Source: Luteitalea sp. TBR-22 (GTDB taxonomy: Bacteria > Acidobacteriota > Vicinamibacteria > Vicinamibacterales > Vicinamibacteraceae). From it: a stretch of 64,000 bases of DNA. The position numbers and the translations under genes were made by a program. Positions 1-7,012 of this stretch are shown piece by piece. Positions within the stretch are counted from its first letter, which is position 1, and each line of letters starts with the position of its first letter. The stretch is taken from contig NZ_AP024452.1 in assembly GCF_016865485.1 (NCBI RefSeq), forward strand, positions 186,001-250,000. The letters run 5' to 3'. The notes under the pieces are model-generated. The model was given only the letters and a program-made list of their open reading frames with translations. It was not told where the DNA came from and searched no databases.

Positions 1-738
1 ATCGGCCGACGGCGGCGCTTCCTTGTACGTGTTGAACCGCGAGAAATCCATGCGCCACTCGTCGCCGTCGCGCGGCGGGAGGGCGCGGCGGTCGGGCATC
101 GCGAGCGGCTCGAGCGACGCCCAGGGAATGCGGAGCTCGACGGTCCAGCCGCGGTCGCGGTCGCGGGGATCGTTGATCGTGCCGTCCACGTGCACGGCCG
201 TCTCCAGCCCCGGCATGTCCCAGTTCCAGTAACCGATGCGCGGGCCCCTCGGATGGTTCTTCAGGCCGACGCCGTTGAAGGGCCTGACGCCGGGGCGGCC
301 GCGTTCGAACTCGGGGCGACTCGCGTAGCCCGACGACTCGAACGCGCGCTCCCAGATGAAGAAGACCTCGTAGATGGTCCCGTACGCGTTGATCTCGAAC
401 TCGTAGTACGCGTCGCGACCCGCGATGAAGAGCTCCACGTCGTTGTTCGTGTAGATCAGTGAGTCACGCGTGGTGAGCGTCGCCTCGACGAACGGCTCCT
501 CCACCCAGTAGCCGACGTACAGGTACTGGTCGTCCCACAGGACGGCGGCTCGCGTGTCGTGGATGCCCGGCGCGCCGCCCACGAGGTGCGCGAACCGCGG
601 CGACCTTTCCGCAGCCTGCCAGTCGCGCTCGTCCAGCCGGCCGTCGATGACCAGCGGCCCGGTGGCGCGCCTGGCCGTGTACTCGGCAATCCGGTCCTCG
701 GGCCACGGGAAGGGCCACGGCTGCGCGTGCGTCGCCAT
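1..738 (-). CDS. CBM9-like carbohydrate-binding (DOMON-fold) protein, 3' end cut by window edge
   Basis: The frame is open for 246 codons from an ATG at 738 to the window edge, so the C-terminus is missing. The translation has the features of the CBM9-like/DOMON family: LVIDGRLDERDW near residue 28, AAVLWDDQYLYVGYWVEEP around residue 65, then TNNDVELFIAG and YYEFEINAYGTIYEVFF, where the family has its aromatic sugar-binding face. The end in view carries MDFSRFNTYKE, also typical. No signal peptide is evident at this start, so the protein is either cytoplasmic or starts further upstream. Members of the family bind sugars or serve as accessory domains. Its substrate cannot be told from this sequence. 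Confidence 0.8.
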   Translation of the reverse strand, partial: MATHAQPWPFPWPEDRIAEYTARRATGPLVIDGRLDERDWQAAERSPRFAHLVGGAPGIHDTRAAVLWDDQYLYVGYWVEEPFVEATLTTRDSLIYTNNDVELFIAGRDAYYEFEINAYGTIYEVFFIWERAFESSGYASRPEFERGRPGVRPFNGVGLKNHPRGPRIGYWNWDMPGLETAVHVDGTINDPRDRDRGWTVELRIPWASLEPLAMPDRRALPPRDGDEWRMDFSRFNTYKEAPPSAD

Positions 739-765
739 CGGCACGCATGCTAGCAGGGCAGCCCA

Positions 766-820
766 GGGGACCAGGGACCAGGGACGGGTCACAAGGGAGG
801 CGAGGGACAAGGGAGGAGGA
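766..820. repeat. Heptamer tandem repeat (AGGGACC type), left of doxX-like gene
   Basis: About seven degenerate 7-base units (agggacc, agggacc, agggacg, ggtcaca, agggagg, cgaggga, caaggga). They are the reverse complement of the TTGTCCC-type array at 1341-1458, so the DoxX-like gene lies between two arms of an inverted repeat. Confidence 0.75.
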
Positions 821-876
821 TAGAACGGGGAGGAGGGGACGAGGAAGGCAGGGTGTGACATGCCCGGCCGCACGTC

Positions 877-1251
877 TCATCCCCGTATCGGCCGTACGCG
901 CCAGCGGCCCCAGGCGACCACCAGGATCATGGCGAGCAGCACCGTTGTCGTCACCGACGATTGGTACTCGCCGCGCGCGACGTGCGTGACGGTGGCGCCA
1001 ATCATGATCGGCACCAGGCCGGCCGCGGCCAGGGGCACGAGCCAGGGGGCGATGCGCGTCACCCCCGGGACGATGAGCCCGATACCGGCGGCGACCTCAG
1101 CCACGCCCAGGAAGTACCGGAACGGACGCCAGAGCGACGCATCCATCAGCACCGCGAGCTCGGGCGAGGGGAACAGGAACATCAGGCCGTGCGCGAGGAA
1201 CGCCGCGGCGAGGAGGATCTGGAGCGCCCACAGGAGCACGTTCATGGCCAT
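877..1251 (-). CDS. DoxX-like small integral membrane protein
   Basis: The protein has about 124 residues with four predicted hydrophobic helices: residues 4-24 ([20 protein letters not shown]), then [36 protein letters not shown] and [16 protein letters not shown]. The pattern HGLMFLFP followed by [13 protein letters not shown] matches the DoxX/DoxX-like family. The family occurs in redox and stress settings, but its biochemical role is not settled. Two in-frame ATGs (1251 and 1245) could start it, and neither has a strong ribosome site. An ATG at 1278 is also possible but adds a polar N-terminus. The gene stands alone, with heptamer repeat arrays on both sides. Confidence 0.75.
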   Translation of the reverse strand: MAMNVLLWALQILLAAAFLAHGLMFLFPSPELAVLMDASLWRPFRYFLGVAEVAAGIGLIVPGVTRIAPWLVPLAAAGLVPIMIGATVTHVARGEYQSSVTTTVLLAMILVVAWGRWRVRPIRG

Positions 1252-1340
1252 TGGACAGCGGCCCGCCCCGGAAGTCATCGCCGGCGCTGGCCGCCACTCC
1301 GTCGGTCGTCGGTCGCGTCACTCCCGGGCGTTCTTCTCAT

Positions 1341-1458
1341 CCCTTGTCCCGACCCTTCCGTGTCCCTCGTCCCTTGTCCCTTGTCCCTCGTCCCTTGGGC
1401 ACTCGTCCCTTGTCCCTTGTCCCCCTCGTCACTTGCGTACTCGTCCCTTGTCCCTCGA
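1341..1458. repeat. Heptamer tandem repeat (TTGTCCC/TCGTCCC type)
   Basis: About 16 degenerate 7-base units built on cccttgt and ccctcgt, ending 25 bp before the M28 peptidase start. The array is pyrimidine-rich on this strand and complementary to the array at 766-820. Confidence 0.85.
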
Positions 1459-1483
1459 TCACCCTGTGCTAGCGTTTCCCGCC

Positions 1484-3145
1484 ATGTCCCTGCTCGGATC
1501 CCGGGTGATTCCCGCCCTCCTCGCCGTGGCCGGCTCGGCTGCCGTGCTCGTGGCCGCCGGCCCCGAACCCATCGACCATGCGGTCAACGCCCGCATCAGG
1601 GCCGAGGCCCGCGATCGTTCGCAGATCATGCAGACCCTGCACGTCCTCACCGACGTGTACGGCCCGCGCCTCACCGGCTCGCCCAACCACAAGGCTGCCG
1701 CCGAGTGGACCATCGCCGAGATGAAGCGGTGGGGATTCGACGCCGGTCGCCTCGAGGAATGGGACTTCGGCCACCCGGGCTGGCTCAACGAGCGGCTCAC
1801 CGCGCACGTCATCGCGCCAGTGAAGGACGCGCTGGTTGCCGAGGCGCTTGCCTGGACCAACGGCACGAACGGTCCGGTCAAGGCACAGGTGGCCCATCTG
1901 GTGCTGCCCGAACGGCCGACCCAGGCGACGCTCACGGCCTTCCTCGCCGACAAGGCCGCCGCCGTGGCCAACCGCATCGTGATGGTGGGCGCGGTCACAC
2001 AGGTGCCGGTGAACTTCTCGCCGGCGCCGCTGCGCCGCGACTACGACGACCTGGCGGCGATGTTCGACCCGGTCAACCCGCGCGCGCCCCAGTTCCCGGG
2101 CGGCCCGGCGGCGGGTCCCGGCCGCGGGCCGCAGGCCCCCGACCCGTCGCGCCTCACGCCCCGGCAGGTCGCCGAGCAGGTGGACGCGTTCCTGGTGGCC
2201 AACAAGGCCCTGGTCCGGATCAACGACGGCGGCCGCGATCACGGGCAGATCCGCGCCTTCAACAACCCGAGCTTCGACGGCGCGAAGACGGTGCCGACGA
2301 TCATCCTGCGCAACGAGGACTTCGGCCGGCTCGCGCGGCTGATCGCCGCCGGCCGCACGGTCGAGCTCGAGGTCGACGTCGTCAATCGCTGGTATCCCGA
2401 GGGACGCACCTCCTACAACGCCATCGCCGAGATCACGGGCACCGACAAGGCGCAGGAAGTGGTGATGCTCGGCGGTCACCTCGACTCCTGGCACGCCGCG
2501 ACCGGCGCCACCGACAACGCCGTCGGCGTTGCCGTGATGATGGAGGCGGCGCGCATCCTGAAGGCGATTGGCGTCAAGCCGCGCCGCACGATTCGCGTCG
2601 CGCTGTGGGGTGGCGAGGAGCAGGGCCTGCTCGGCTCGAAGGCCTACGTGGCGAAGCACTTCGGCACGGCGGAGAGCCCGCTGCCCGAGTACGCGACCTT
2701 TGCCGGGTACCTCAACGTCGACTCCGGCACGGGGCGCGTCCGCGGCGCCACGGTGTTCGGGCCCGACGAGGCCGCGCGCATCCTGCGCGAGATCTTCGCG
2801 CCCTTCGAGGACCTCGGGTTCGTCGGCGCGACGGCCACCAGGAGCCGTCGCACGGGCGGCACCGACAGCACGTCGTTCAACGCGGCGGGCCTGCCGGGCA
2901 TCGGCCTGATGCAGGACCCCATCGAGTACGGGTCGTACACCTGGCACACCAACCTCGACACGTACGAGCGCGTGGTCGAGGCCGACGTGAAGAAGAGCGC
3001 GGCGATGATCGCCTCGGCGCTCTACCACCTGGCGATGCGCGACGAGATGCTGCCGCGCTTCACGAAAGCGGAGATGCCCGAACCGCCGCCGGCGCCCGGC
3101 GCGACACCTGCTCCGACCGCCTCGCCTGCGGCGACGCGGCCTTAG
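1484..3145 (+). CDS. Secreted M28-family zinc aminopeptidase
   Basis: The product has 553 residues with an N-terminal signal segment ([21 protein letters not shown]). The zinc-ligand motifs of the M28 fold appear in order: GGHLDSWH (His332), GATDNAVG (Asp344), WGGEEQG (catalytic Glu378 and ligand Glu379), NVDSG, and a final WHTNLDTYE. About 150 residues lie between the N-terminal region ([13 protein letters not shown]) and the catalytic core, long enough for a protease-associated-type insertion. The C-terminus is a Pro/Ala-rich tail. It most likely hydrolyses peptides outside the cytoplasm. The ATG at 1484 was chosen because it begins the signal peptide and the frame upstream runs through the repeat array. 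Confidence 0.93.
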   Translation: MSLLGSRVIPALLAVAGSAAVLVAAGPEPIDHAVNARIRAEARDRSQIMQTLHVLTDVYGPRLTGSPNHKAAAEWTIAEMKRWGFDAGRLEEWDFGHPGWLNERLTAHVIAPVKDALVAEALAWTNGTNGPVKAQVAHLVLPERPTQATLTAFLADKAAAVANRIVMVGAVTQVPVNFSPAPLRRDYDDLAAMFDPVNPRAPQFPGGPAAGPGRGPQAPDPSRLTPRQVAEQVDAFLVANKALVRINDGGRDHGQIRAFNNPSFDGAKTVPTIILRNEDFGRLARLIAAGRTVELEVDVVNRWYPEGRTSYNAIAEITGTDKAQEVVMLGGHLDSWHAATGATDNAVGVAVMMEAARILKAIGVKPRRTIRVALWGGEEQGLLGSKAYVAKHFGTAESPLPEYATFAGYLNVDSGTGRVRGATVFGPDEAARILREIFAPFEDLGFVGATATRSRRTGGTDSTSFNAAGLPGIGLMQDPIEYGSYTWHTNLDTYERVVEADVKKSAAMIASALYHLAMRDEMLPRFTKAEMPEPPPAPGATPAPTASPAATRP

Positions 3146-3162
3146 CCACCTGCACGACCAAC

Positions 3163-3183
3163 GGCGGGGTGGGACACCCCGCC
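3163..3183. terminator. 9-bp GC hairpin between convergent genes
   Basis: A perfect stem, GGCGGGGTG with CACCCCGCC, encloses a 3-base loop. It lies 17 bases after the peptidase stop and directly against the stop of the minus-strand gene at 3184. There is no U-tract. Its position suggests a shared transcript end, and it is one of several near-identical hairpins in the window. Confidence 0.55.
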
Positions 3184-3576
3184 CTACCCTTGGGCCTCGC
3201 TGCGGATCTCCCACTCGGTGGAGCCCGCCGTGAGCAGGACCAGTCCGATTCCGGCGACCGTGCCGGTCGCGAGCAGCCGCATCAGCAGGACGGTCATCCC
3301 GAACAGCAGGTCCTGCTGGTCGCGCGCGACCGCCGCCAGCTCCATCTCCGCCAGCGTCGTCACGGGCACGTCGGGGATGCGGTCCGGCCGTCGCACCATG
3401 CGGCCGGCCATCTCCACGACCGGCTGGTCGAAGGTCTGTCGCTCCGACCCCCGCGACCCGAAGCGGCGGGTCGACCACGTGCCGTAGGAGAGGGCGACCG
3501 ACAGGATCAACAGGCCGAGGAGCACGCGGGTCCGGACCCGGCCGCGGAACGCCGCCGACGAGAATCGAGAAGCCAC
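3184..3576 (-). CDS. Small two-helix membrane protein, function unknown
   Basis: I do not recognise this 130-residue protein. It starts at GTG and has a basic N-terminus, one helix at about residues 17-33 (RVLLGLLILSVALSYGTW), a polar middle (about 35-85) and a second helix at about 92-117 (LLFGMTVLLMRLLATGTVAGIGLVLLTAG). This suggests a loop displayed on one face of the membrane. Third-position GC and composition match the neighbouring genes, which supports real coding. It is divergent from the MarC-family gene, and its 3' end abuts the hairpin at 3163-3183. Confidence 0.6.
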   Translation of the reverse strand: MASRFSSAAFRGRVRTRVLLGLLILSVALSYGTWSTRRFGSRGSERQTFDQPVVEMAGRMVRRPDRIPDVPVTTLAEMELAAVARDQQDLLFGMTVLLMRLLATGTVAGIGLVLLTAGSTEWEIRSEAQG

Positions 3577-3629
3577 ACCCGTGTATCGGCTCGCCGGGAC
3601 GCCGGCGCCAGTCGTGCGATCCTCGACGC

Positions 3630-4220
3630 GTGGACCTGCCGTCGGCCATCGTCACGCTCTTCCTGGTCATGGATCCGCTCGGGAACGTGCCGCTGTTCCT
3701 GGCCGTGCTCAAGGGCGTGCCCCCGGAGCGGCGGCAGCGGGTGCTCGTGCGCGAGCTGCTGATCGCCTACGTCGTGCTCGTCCTGTTCCTGCTGATGGGC
3801 GGCGCCTTCCTGCGGTTCCTCGGCCTCGGGCAGGAGGCCGTCAGCGTCGCCGGCGGCATCGTGCTGTTCCTCATCGCGCTCCGGATGATTTTTCCGGACC
3901 ACGGGTCGCTGACCGAGGGCGGTCCGGAGGGCGAGCCCTTCGTCGTTCCCCTCGCGATCCCGCTGGTGGCCGGGCCGTCGACGCTCGCCACGCTGCTCCT
4001 GCTCGACCGGTCCGCGCCCGGAGCGACCCTGTCGCTGCTCGTCGTCGTGTCGGTGGCCTGGGCACTGAGTGGCGCCATCCTGCTCTCCTCGACGTTCTTC
4101 TATCGGGTGCTCGGCCAGCGTGGCCTCATCGCGATGGAGCGGCTCATGGGCATGCTGCTCGTGATGGTGTCGGTGCAGATGCTCATGGACGGCATCGCGA
4201 CCTTCCTCCGCCAGCAGTGA
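3630..4220 (+). CDS. MarC-family (UPF0056) integral membrane protein
   Basis: The 196-residue protein is highly hydrophobic with about six helices. It carries family features: LFLVMDPLGNVPLFLAVL at residues 10-27, VAGGIVLFLIALRMIF near 72-87, and FVVPLAIPLVAGPSTLATL near 104-122. The length is normal for MarC/YhgN proteins. MarC was once linked to multiple antibiotic resistance, but that link was later withdrawn, so its substrate is unknown. The start is GTG at 3630, and no good ribosome site is visible upstream. Confidence 0.92.
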   Translation: MDLPSAIVTLFLVMDPLGNVPLFLAVLKGVPPERRQRVLVRELLIAYVVLVLFLLMGGAFLRFLGLGQEAVSVAGGIVLFLIALRMIFPDHGSLTEGGPEGEPFVVPLAIPLVAGPSTLATLLLLDRSAPGATLSLLVVVSVAWALSGAILLSSTFFYRVLGQRGLIAMERLMGMLLVMVSVQMLMDGIATFLRQQ

Positions 4221-4294
4221 CGCGACAGTCGCGGTGGCTGTGTACAATCGGCCCCATCGCGCGCAACGGGCGCGCCAGGGCGGGGGAGTCCGAC

Positions 4295-4738
4295 ATGCGC
4301 AAGACGATGAACTACGTGTGGATGGGAGTGGTGGCGGTGCTGGCCCTCTCTCCGGCGGCCAGGGCCTTCCCGCGGGCGCAGCAGCAGGAGGTGGCCTCCA
4401 CCGGCAAGGCCGCGGCCTTCGTGGGCAGCGACCTGTTCCGCTCCTACTGCGCGACCTGCCACGGCGAGGCGGCCAAGGGCGATGGTCCTCTCGCCTCGAT
4501 GCTGAAGAAGCGGCCGGCCGACCTGACGATGTTCAGCAAGAACAACGGCGGCACGTTCCCCGCCGAGCTCGTCGGCCGGATCATCGACGGCCGCAAGCAG
4601 GTGGACGGTCACGGCGGCAAGGACATGCCGGTGTGGGGCGACGCCTTCAAGGAGGCCGGCGGCGGCTCGGACGAGGCGGCTATCAAGGCGCGCATCGACG
4701 CGCTCGTCCGCTACCTGGAGACGATTCAGGTCAAGTGA
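4295..4738 (+). CDS. Periplasmic monohaem cytochrome c
   Basis: The 147-residue protein has a signal peptide (MNYVWMGVVAVLALSPAARA) followed by a single class I cytochrome c domain. The haem motif CATCH is at residues 52-56, within YCATCHGEAAKGDG. The likely axial methionine is Met111 in KDMPVWGDAF. This layout is typical of small soluble electron carriers. The ATG at 4295 follows a purine-rich GGGGGAG ribosome site, which fixes the start. It is a single gene, convergent with the DUF1080 gene, with a hairpin between them. No catalytic partner is adjacent. Confidence 0.92.
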   Translation: MRKTMNYVWMGVVAVLALSPAARAFPRAQQQEVASTGKAAAFVGSDLFRSYCATCHGEAAKGDGPLASMLKKRPADLTMFSKNNGGTFPAELVGRIIDGRKQVDGHGGKDMPVWGDAFKEAGGGSDEAAIKARIDALVRYLETIQVK

Positions 4739-4748
4739 CGTCGTGAGC

Positions 4749-4769
4749 GGCGCGGTGGGACACCGCGCC
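4749..4769. terminator. 9-bp GC hairpin between convergent genes
   Basis: The stem GGCGCGGTG pairs with CACCGCGCC around a GGA loop, 10 bases after the cytochrome stop and 15 bases before the DUF1080 stop. It could end transcription from both sides. It is the same family as 3163-3183. Confidence 0.55.
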
Positions 4770-4784
4770 CTACCCTCGCGACCC

Positions 4785-5519
4785 TCACGGCAATTCGCGG
4801 ACGCGGATCAGGCGGAACTCGACGGGCGAGCCCTCGGCCTCGAGGCACAGGAAACCCGACCGGGGTTCTGCGCCGCGTCCGCCCGAGACTTCTTCGCCGT
4901 TCACCCACAGCCGGATTTCGCCGTTGATGCCGCGGACGTAGTAGTGGTTCCACTCGCCGACGCCGTTGCTGCGCTCGGCGCGCGGGAAACTGCGCGACCC
5001 GTCGGGTGACAGGGGCGCGAACGGCTGCAGCTTCGAGTTGCCGACGGCGAAGATGTCGCCGTTGGTGGTGAACCACCCATCCGGCTTGCCGCCGCTCGTC
5101 TCCTTGAACCACTGCCGGTAGCCGTGATCGAGCATCTGCACCTCGATGCCCCACTTGGGCAGTTGGTCGGGCGGCAGGCCGTCGAGCGCCTTCATCGGCA
5201 CCCACGCGAACACGCCGGAGTTGCCCGCCGACTTGAGGTGCCGCCACTCCACGACGAGCTCGAAGTTGAGGAACTCGTCGCGCGTGCGCATGACGCCGAT
5301 CGGCACGCCCGTCGACTTGAGCAGCGTGCCCTCCCACTTCCACGTGTCCGGGTAGCCGTTCACCGGCGCGAAGTCGGCCGGCCCGAGCGTCCTCCACCCC
5401 GGTCCCGTGCCGTCGATGTACGCCTTGTGCGTTTCCGCAGCGCCCTGGCCCGAGGCGACGACCGGCAACCCGCACGTCACCGCAATTGCGGCGACGACCA
5501 CCCAGCTGTGCATGCGCAT
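4785..5519 (-). CDS. Secreted DUF1080 (3-keto-disaccharide hydrolase family) protein
   Basis: The 244-residue protein has a signal peptide (residues 1-25, ending VVASGQG) and a single DUF1080 domain of concanavalin-like fold. Recognisable blocks are TWKWEGTLLKSTG, FELVVEWRHLKSAGNSGVF, PKWGIEVQMLDHGY and NHYYVRGINGEIRLWVNGEEV, ending in SGFLCLEAEGSPVEFRLIRVREL. Some family members hydrolyse 3-keto-glycosides formed by sugar dehydrogenases. Many are uncharacterised, so the substrate here is open. The gene stands alone, with a heptamer repeat array just upstream of its start. Confidence 0.9.
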   Translation of the reverse strand: MRMHSWVVVAAIAVTCGLPVVASGQGAAETHKAYIDGTGPGWRTLGPADFAPVNGYPDTWKWEGTLLKSTGVPIGVMRTRDEFLNFELVVEWRHLKSAGNSGVFAWVPMKALDGLPPDQLPKWGIEVQMLDHGYRQWFKETSGGKPDGWFTTNGDIFAVGNSKLQPFAPLSPDGSRSFPRAERSNGVGEWNHYYVRGINGEIRLWVNGEEVSGGRGAEPRSGFLCLEAEGSPVEFRLIRVRELP

Positions 5520-5537
5520 GCGGCGGAGTGTAACGCC

Positions 5538-5607
5538 TTTGACGTCTGACGTCTGACGTCTGACGTCTAACGTCTGACGCTTGACGCTTGACGCTTAACG
5601 ACTAATC
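5538..5607. repeat. Heptamer tandem repeat (TCTGACG type), ten units
   Basis: Ten contiguous 7-base units: tttgacg, three tctgacg, tctaacg, tctgacg, two cttgacg, cttaacg and actaatc. The phase is unbroken. The array fills most of the 102 bp between two minus-strand genes. The same unit recurs at 14421-14462. Confidence 0.95.
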
Positions 5608-5621
5608 GGAACTCCAGCCCG

Positions 5622-6266
5622 TTACATGTCGCGATAGCGCTTGGCGGCCGCGAGGTCGCGGCGCAGCTCCTCCGCGGTACGGCGCGGACCGTACCCGGGC
5701 GTGTCGCGCTGGATGCGCCAGCCCTCGGCCAGCGGGCCGGCATCGACGACGTCGAAGCCGATCTGGTCGATGAACTGCGCCACGCGCGCCCTGGCCTCCG
5801 GATCGTCGCCGGCAATCACCAGCGCGCGGCGGCCTGCCGTGCCGGCGGCCTGCGCGTGCTCGGTCAGGTGCGATGCCTGGATGTGGTTGAAGGCCTTCAC
5901 GACCCGGGACGACGGCAGGTGGGCCTGCAGCAACTCCGCGGTGGTCGTCGACTCGTCGTCGAGCGCGGCGATGTGGCCGTCGCGCTGCGGGTAGTAGTTG
6001 TTGGTGTCCACCACGATCTTGCCGGCCAGCGGGGCGACCGGGACGCTGCGGTAGTGCTTCAGCGGGATCGTCACGACCACGAGATCGCCGGCGTGCGCCG
6101 CATCCTCGGGCGTGCCTGCCCGGGCGCGCGGCCCGAGCTCCTCGACGAGGTCGCGCAGGCTCTCGGGTCCGCGCGAGTTGCTCAGCACGACGTCGTGCCC
6201 GTGCGCGACCGCGAGGCGCGCGAGCTGGCTGCCGATGTGTCCTGCTCCAATCAAGCCGATGGTCAC
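5622..6266 (-). CDS. NADPH-dependent F420 reductase-like / NAD-binding oxidoreductase
   Basis: The 214-residue protein opens with a Rossmann dinucleotide motif, TIGLIGAGHIGSQLARLA. It continues with VVLSNSRGPESLRDLV, VVVTIPLKHYRSVP and KIVVDTNNYYPQRDG, all typical of the F420H2:NADP oxidoreductase-like family (a Rossmann domain plus a small C-terminal helix region). Homologues without F420 chemistry are common, so the cofactor is uncertain. I chose the GTG at 6266 because AGGAG lies 7 bases upstream and the Rossmann motif begins at residue 2. Longer frames upstream are low-complexity. Confidence 0.85.
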   Translation of the reverse strand: MTIGLIGAGHIGSQLARLAVAHGHDVVLSNSRGPESLRDLVEELGPRARAGTPEDAAHAGDLVVVTIPLKHYRSVPVAPLAGKIVVDTNNYYPQRDGHIAALDDESTTTAELLQAHLPSSRVVKAFNHIQASHLTEHAQAAGTAGRRALVIAGDDPEARARVAQFIDQIGFDVVDAGPLAEGWRIQRDTPGYGPRRTAEELRRDLAAAKRYRDM

Positions 6267-6370
6267 CTGAGTGCTCCTGGTCTGTCGTCCTGGATGGCGT
6301 GCACCTCTTTGACGCCCGGCCTCTCCTGCCGAGATGCGTCCGGCGAGCCTGGCGCCGCTGCCGGCTCTCC

Positions 6371-6426
6371 GCTGCCCGGCCCCCGCTGCCCGGCCCCCGG
6401 TGCCCGGTGCCCGGTGCCCGGTGTGC
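6371..6426. repeat. Heptamer tandem repeat (GGTGCCC/GCTGCCC type), eight units
   Basis: Eight units in exact 7-base phase: gctgccc, ggccccc, gctgccc, ggccccc, three ggtgccc, ggtgtgc. The array ends 18 bp before the start of the HEAGH membrane protein. Confidence 0.93.
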
Positions 6427-6444
6427 CTGAGTATCATCCTGCCC

Positions 6445-6984
6445 ATGACGCGCGTCGCCCGCCTCGTGCTGCTGCTCCTGCTGGCGCGATGGTCCTGGCT
6501 GTTCCTCGTGTGGCCGATGCGCCAGGACGTCATCGGCGCGTCGTTCCTGCACCTGGTGAGCCTGCCGTTCCACGAGGCCGGTCACGTCATCCTCGCCCCG
6601 TTCGGGCGCTTCGTGAGCGTCCTGGGGGGCAGCCTCTTCCAGGTGCTGGTGCCGGTCGCCTGCTGGATTGCCTTCTCGACCAGACATCCCGATCCCTGGG
6701 GACGCGTGGTGTCGGCCTGGTGGACCGGCCAGAACGCCTGTGACGTCGCGCTCTACGTCAACGATGCGCGGGCCCTCCGGCTGGTGCTGCTCGGTGGGCG
6801 CACGGGCGCGGAAGTCGAGGGGCACGACTGGGAGTACCTGCTCGGCCGGCTGGGCCTGCTCGCGCAGGATCATCGGCTCGCCTGGGTGCTGCACGCGCTC
6901 GGCGCCCTGCTCATGCTCCTGGCGCTGGCGTGGGGCGTGCGCCTGCTGCTGGCCGGCGACGAGGCAACCGATCCGTCGTGGTGA
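6445..6984 (+). CDS. Membrane protein with HEAGH zinc-site motif (M50-like, uncharacterised)
   Basis: The 179-residue protein has about four hydrophobic segments. Residues 34-50 carry LVSLPFHEAGHVILAPF, a HEXXH-type zinc site inside a helix, as in site-2 (M50) proteases. It is followed by a GGSLFQVLVPVACW helix. A later GQNACDVALYVND block could supply the third metal ligand. The protein is smaller than classic M50 proteases and has no PDZ domain. I call it M50-like only on the motif; no substrate is suggested. It lies 28 bp before an ABC exporter on the same strand, so they may share a transcript. Confidence 0.75.
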   Translation: MTRVARLVLLLLLARWSWLFLVWPMRQDVIGASFLHLVSLPFHEAGHVILAPFGRFVSVLGGSLFQVLVPVACWIAFSTRHPDPWGRVVSAWWTGQNACDVALYVNDARALRLVLLGGRTGAEVEGHDWEYLLGRLGLLAQDHRLAWVLHALGALLMLLALAWGVRLLLAGDEATDPSW

Positions 6985-7012
6985 CCGTTCACGCGTAAGA
7001 TCCGGCCATCCG

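Noticed and set aside
1469-3712. Long minus-strand open frame opposite the M28 peptidase (747 codons), and similar long antisense frames elsewhere (961-3762 +, 15963-17039 +, 23100-25100 +).
   Set aside because: High-GC genes leave long open frames on other frames. The translations are Arg/Ala/Gly-rich, lack domain motifs and overlap well-supported genes.
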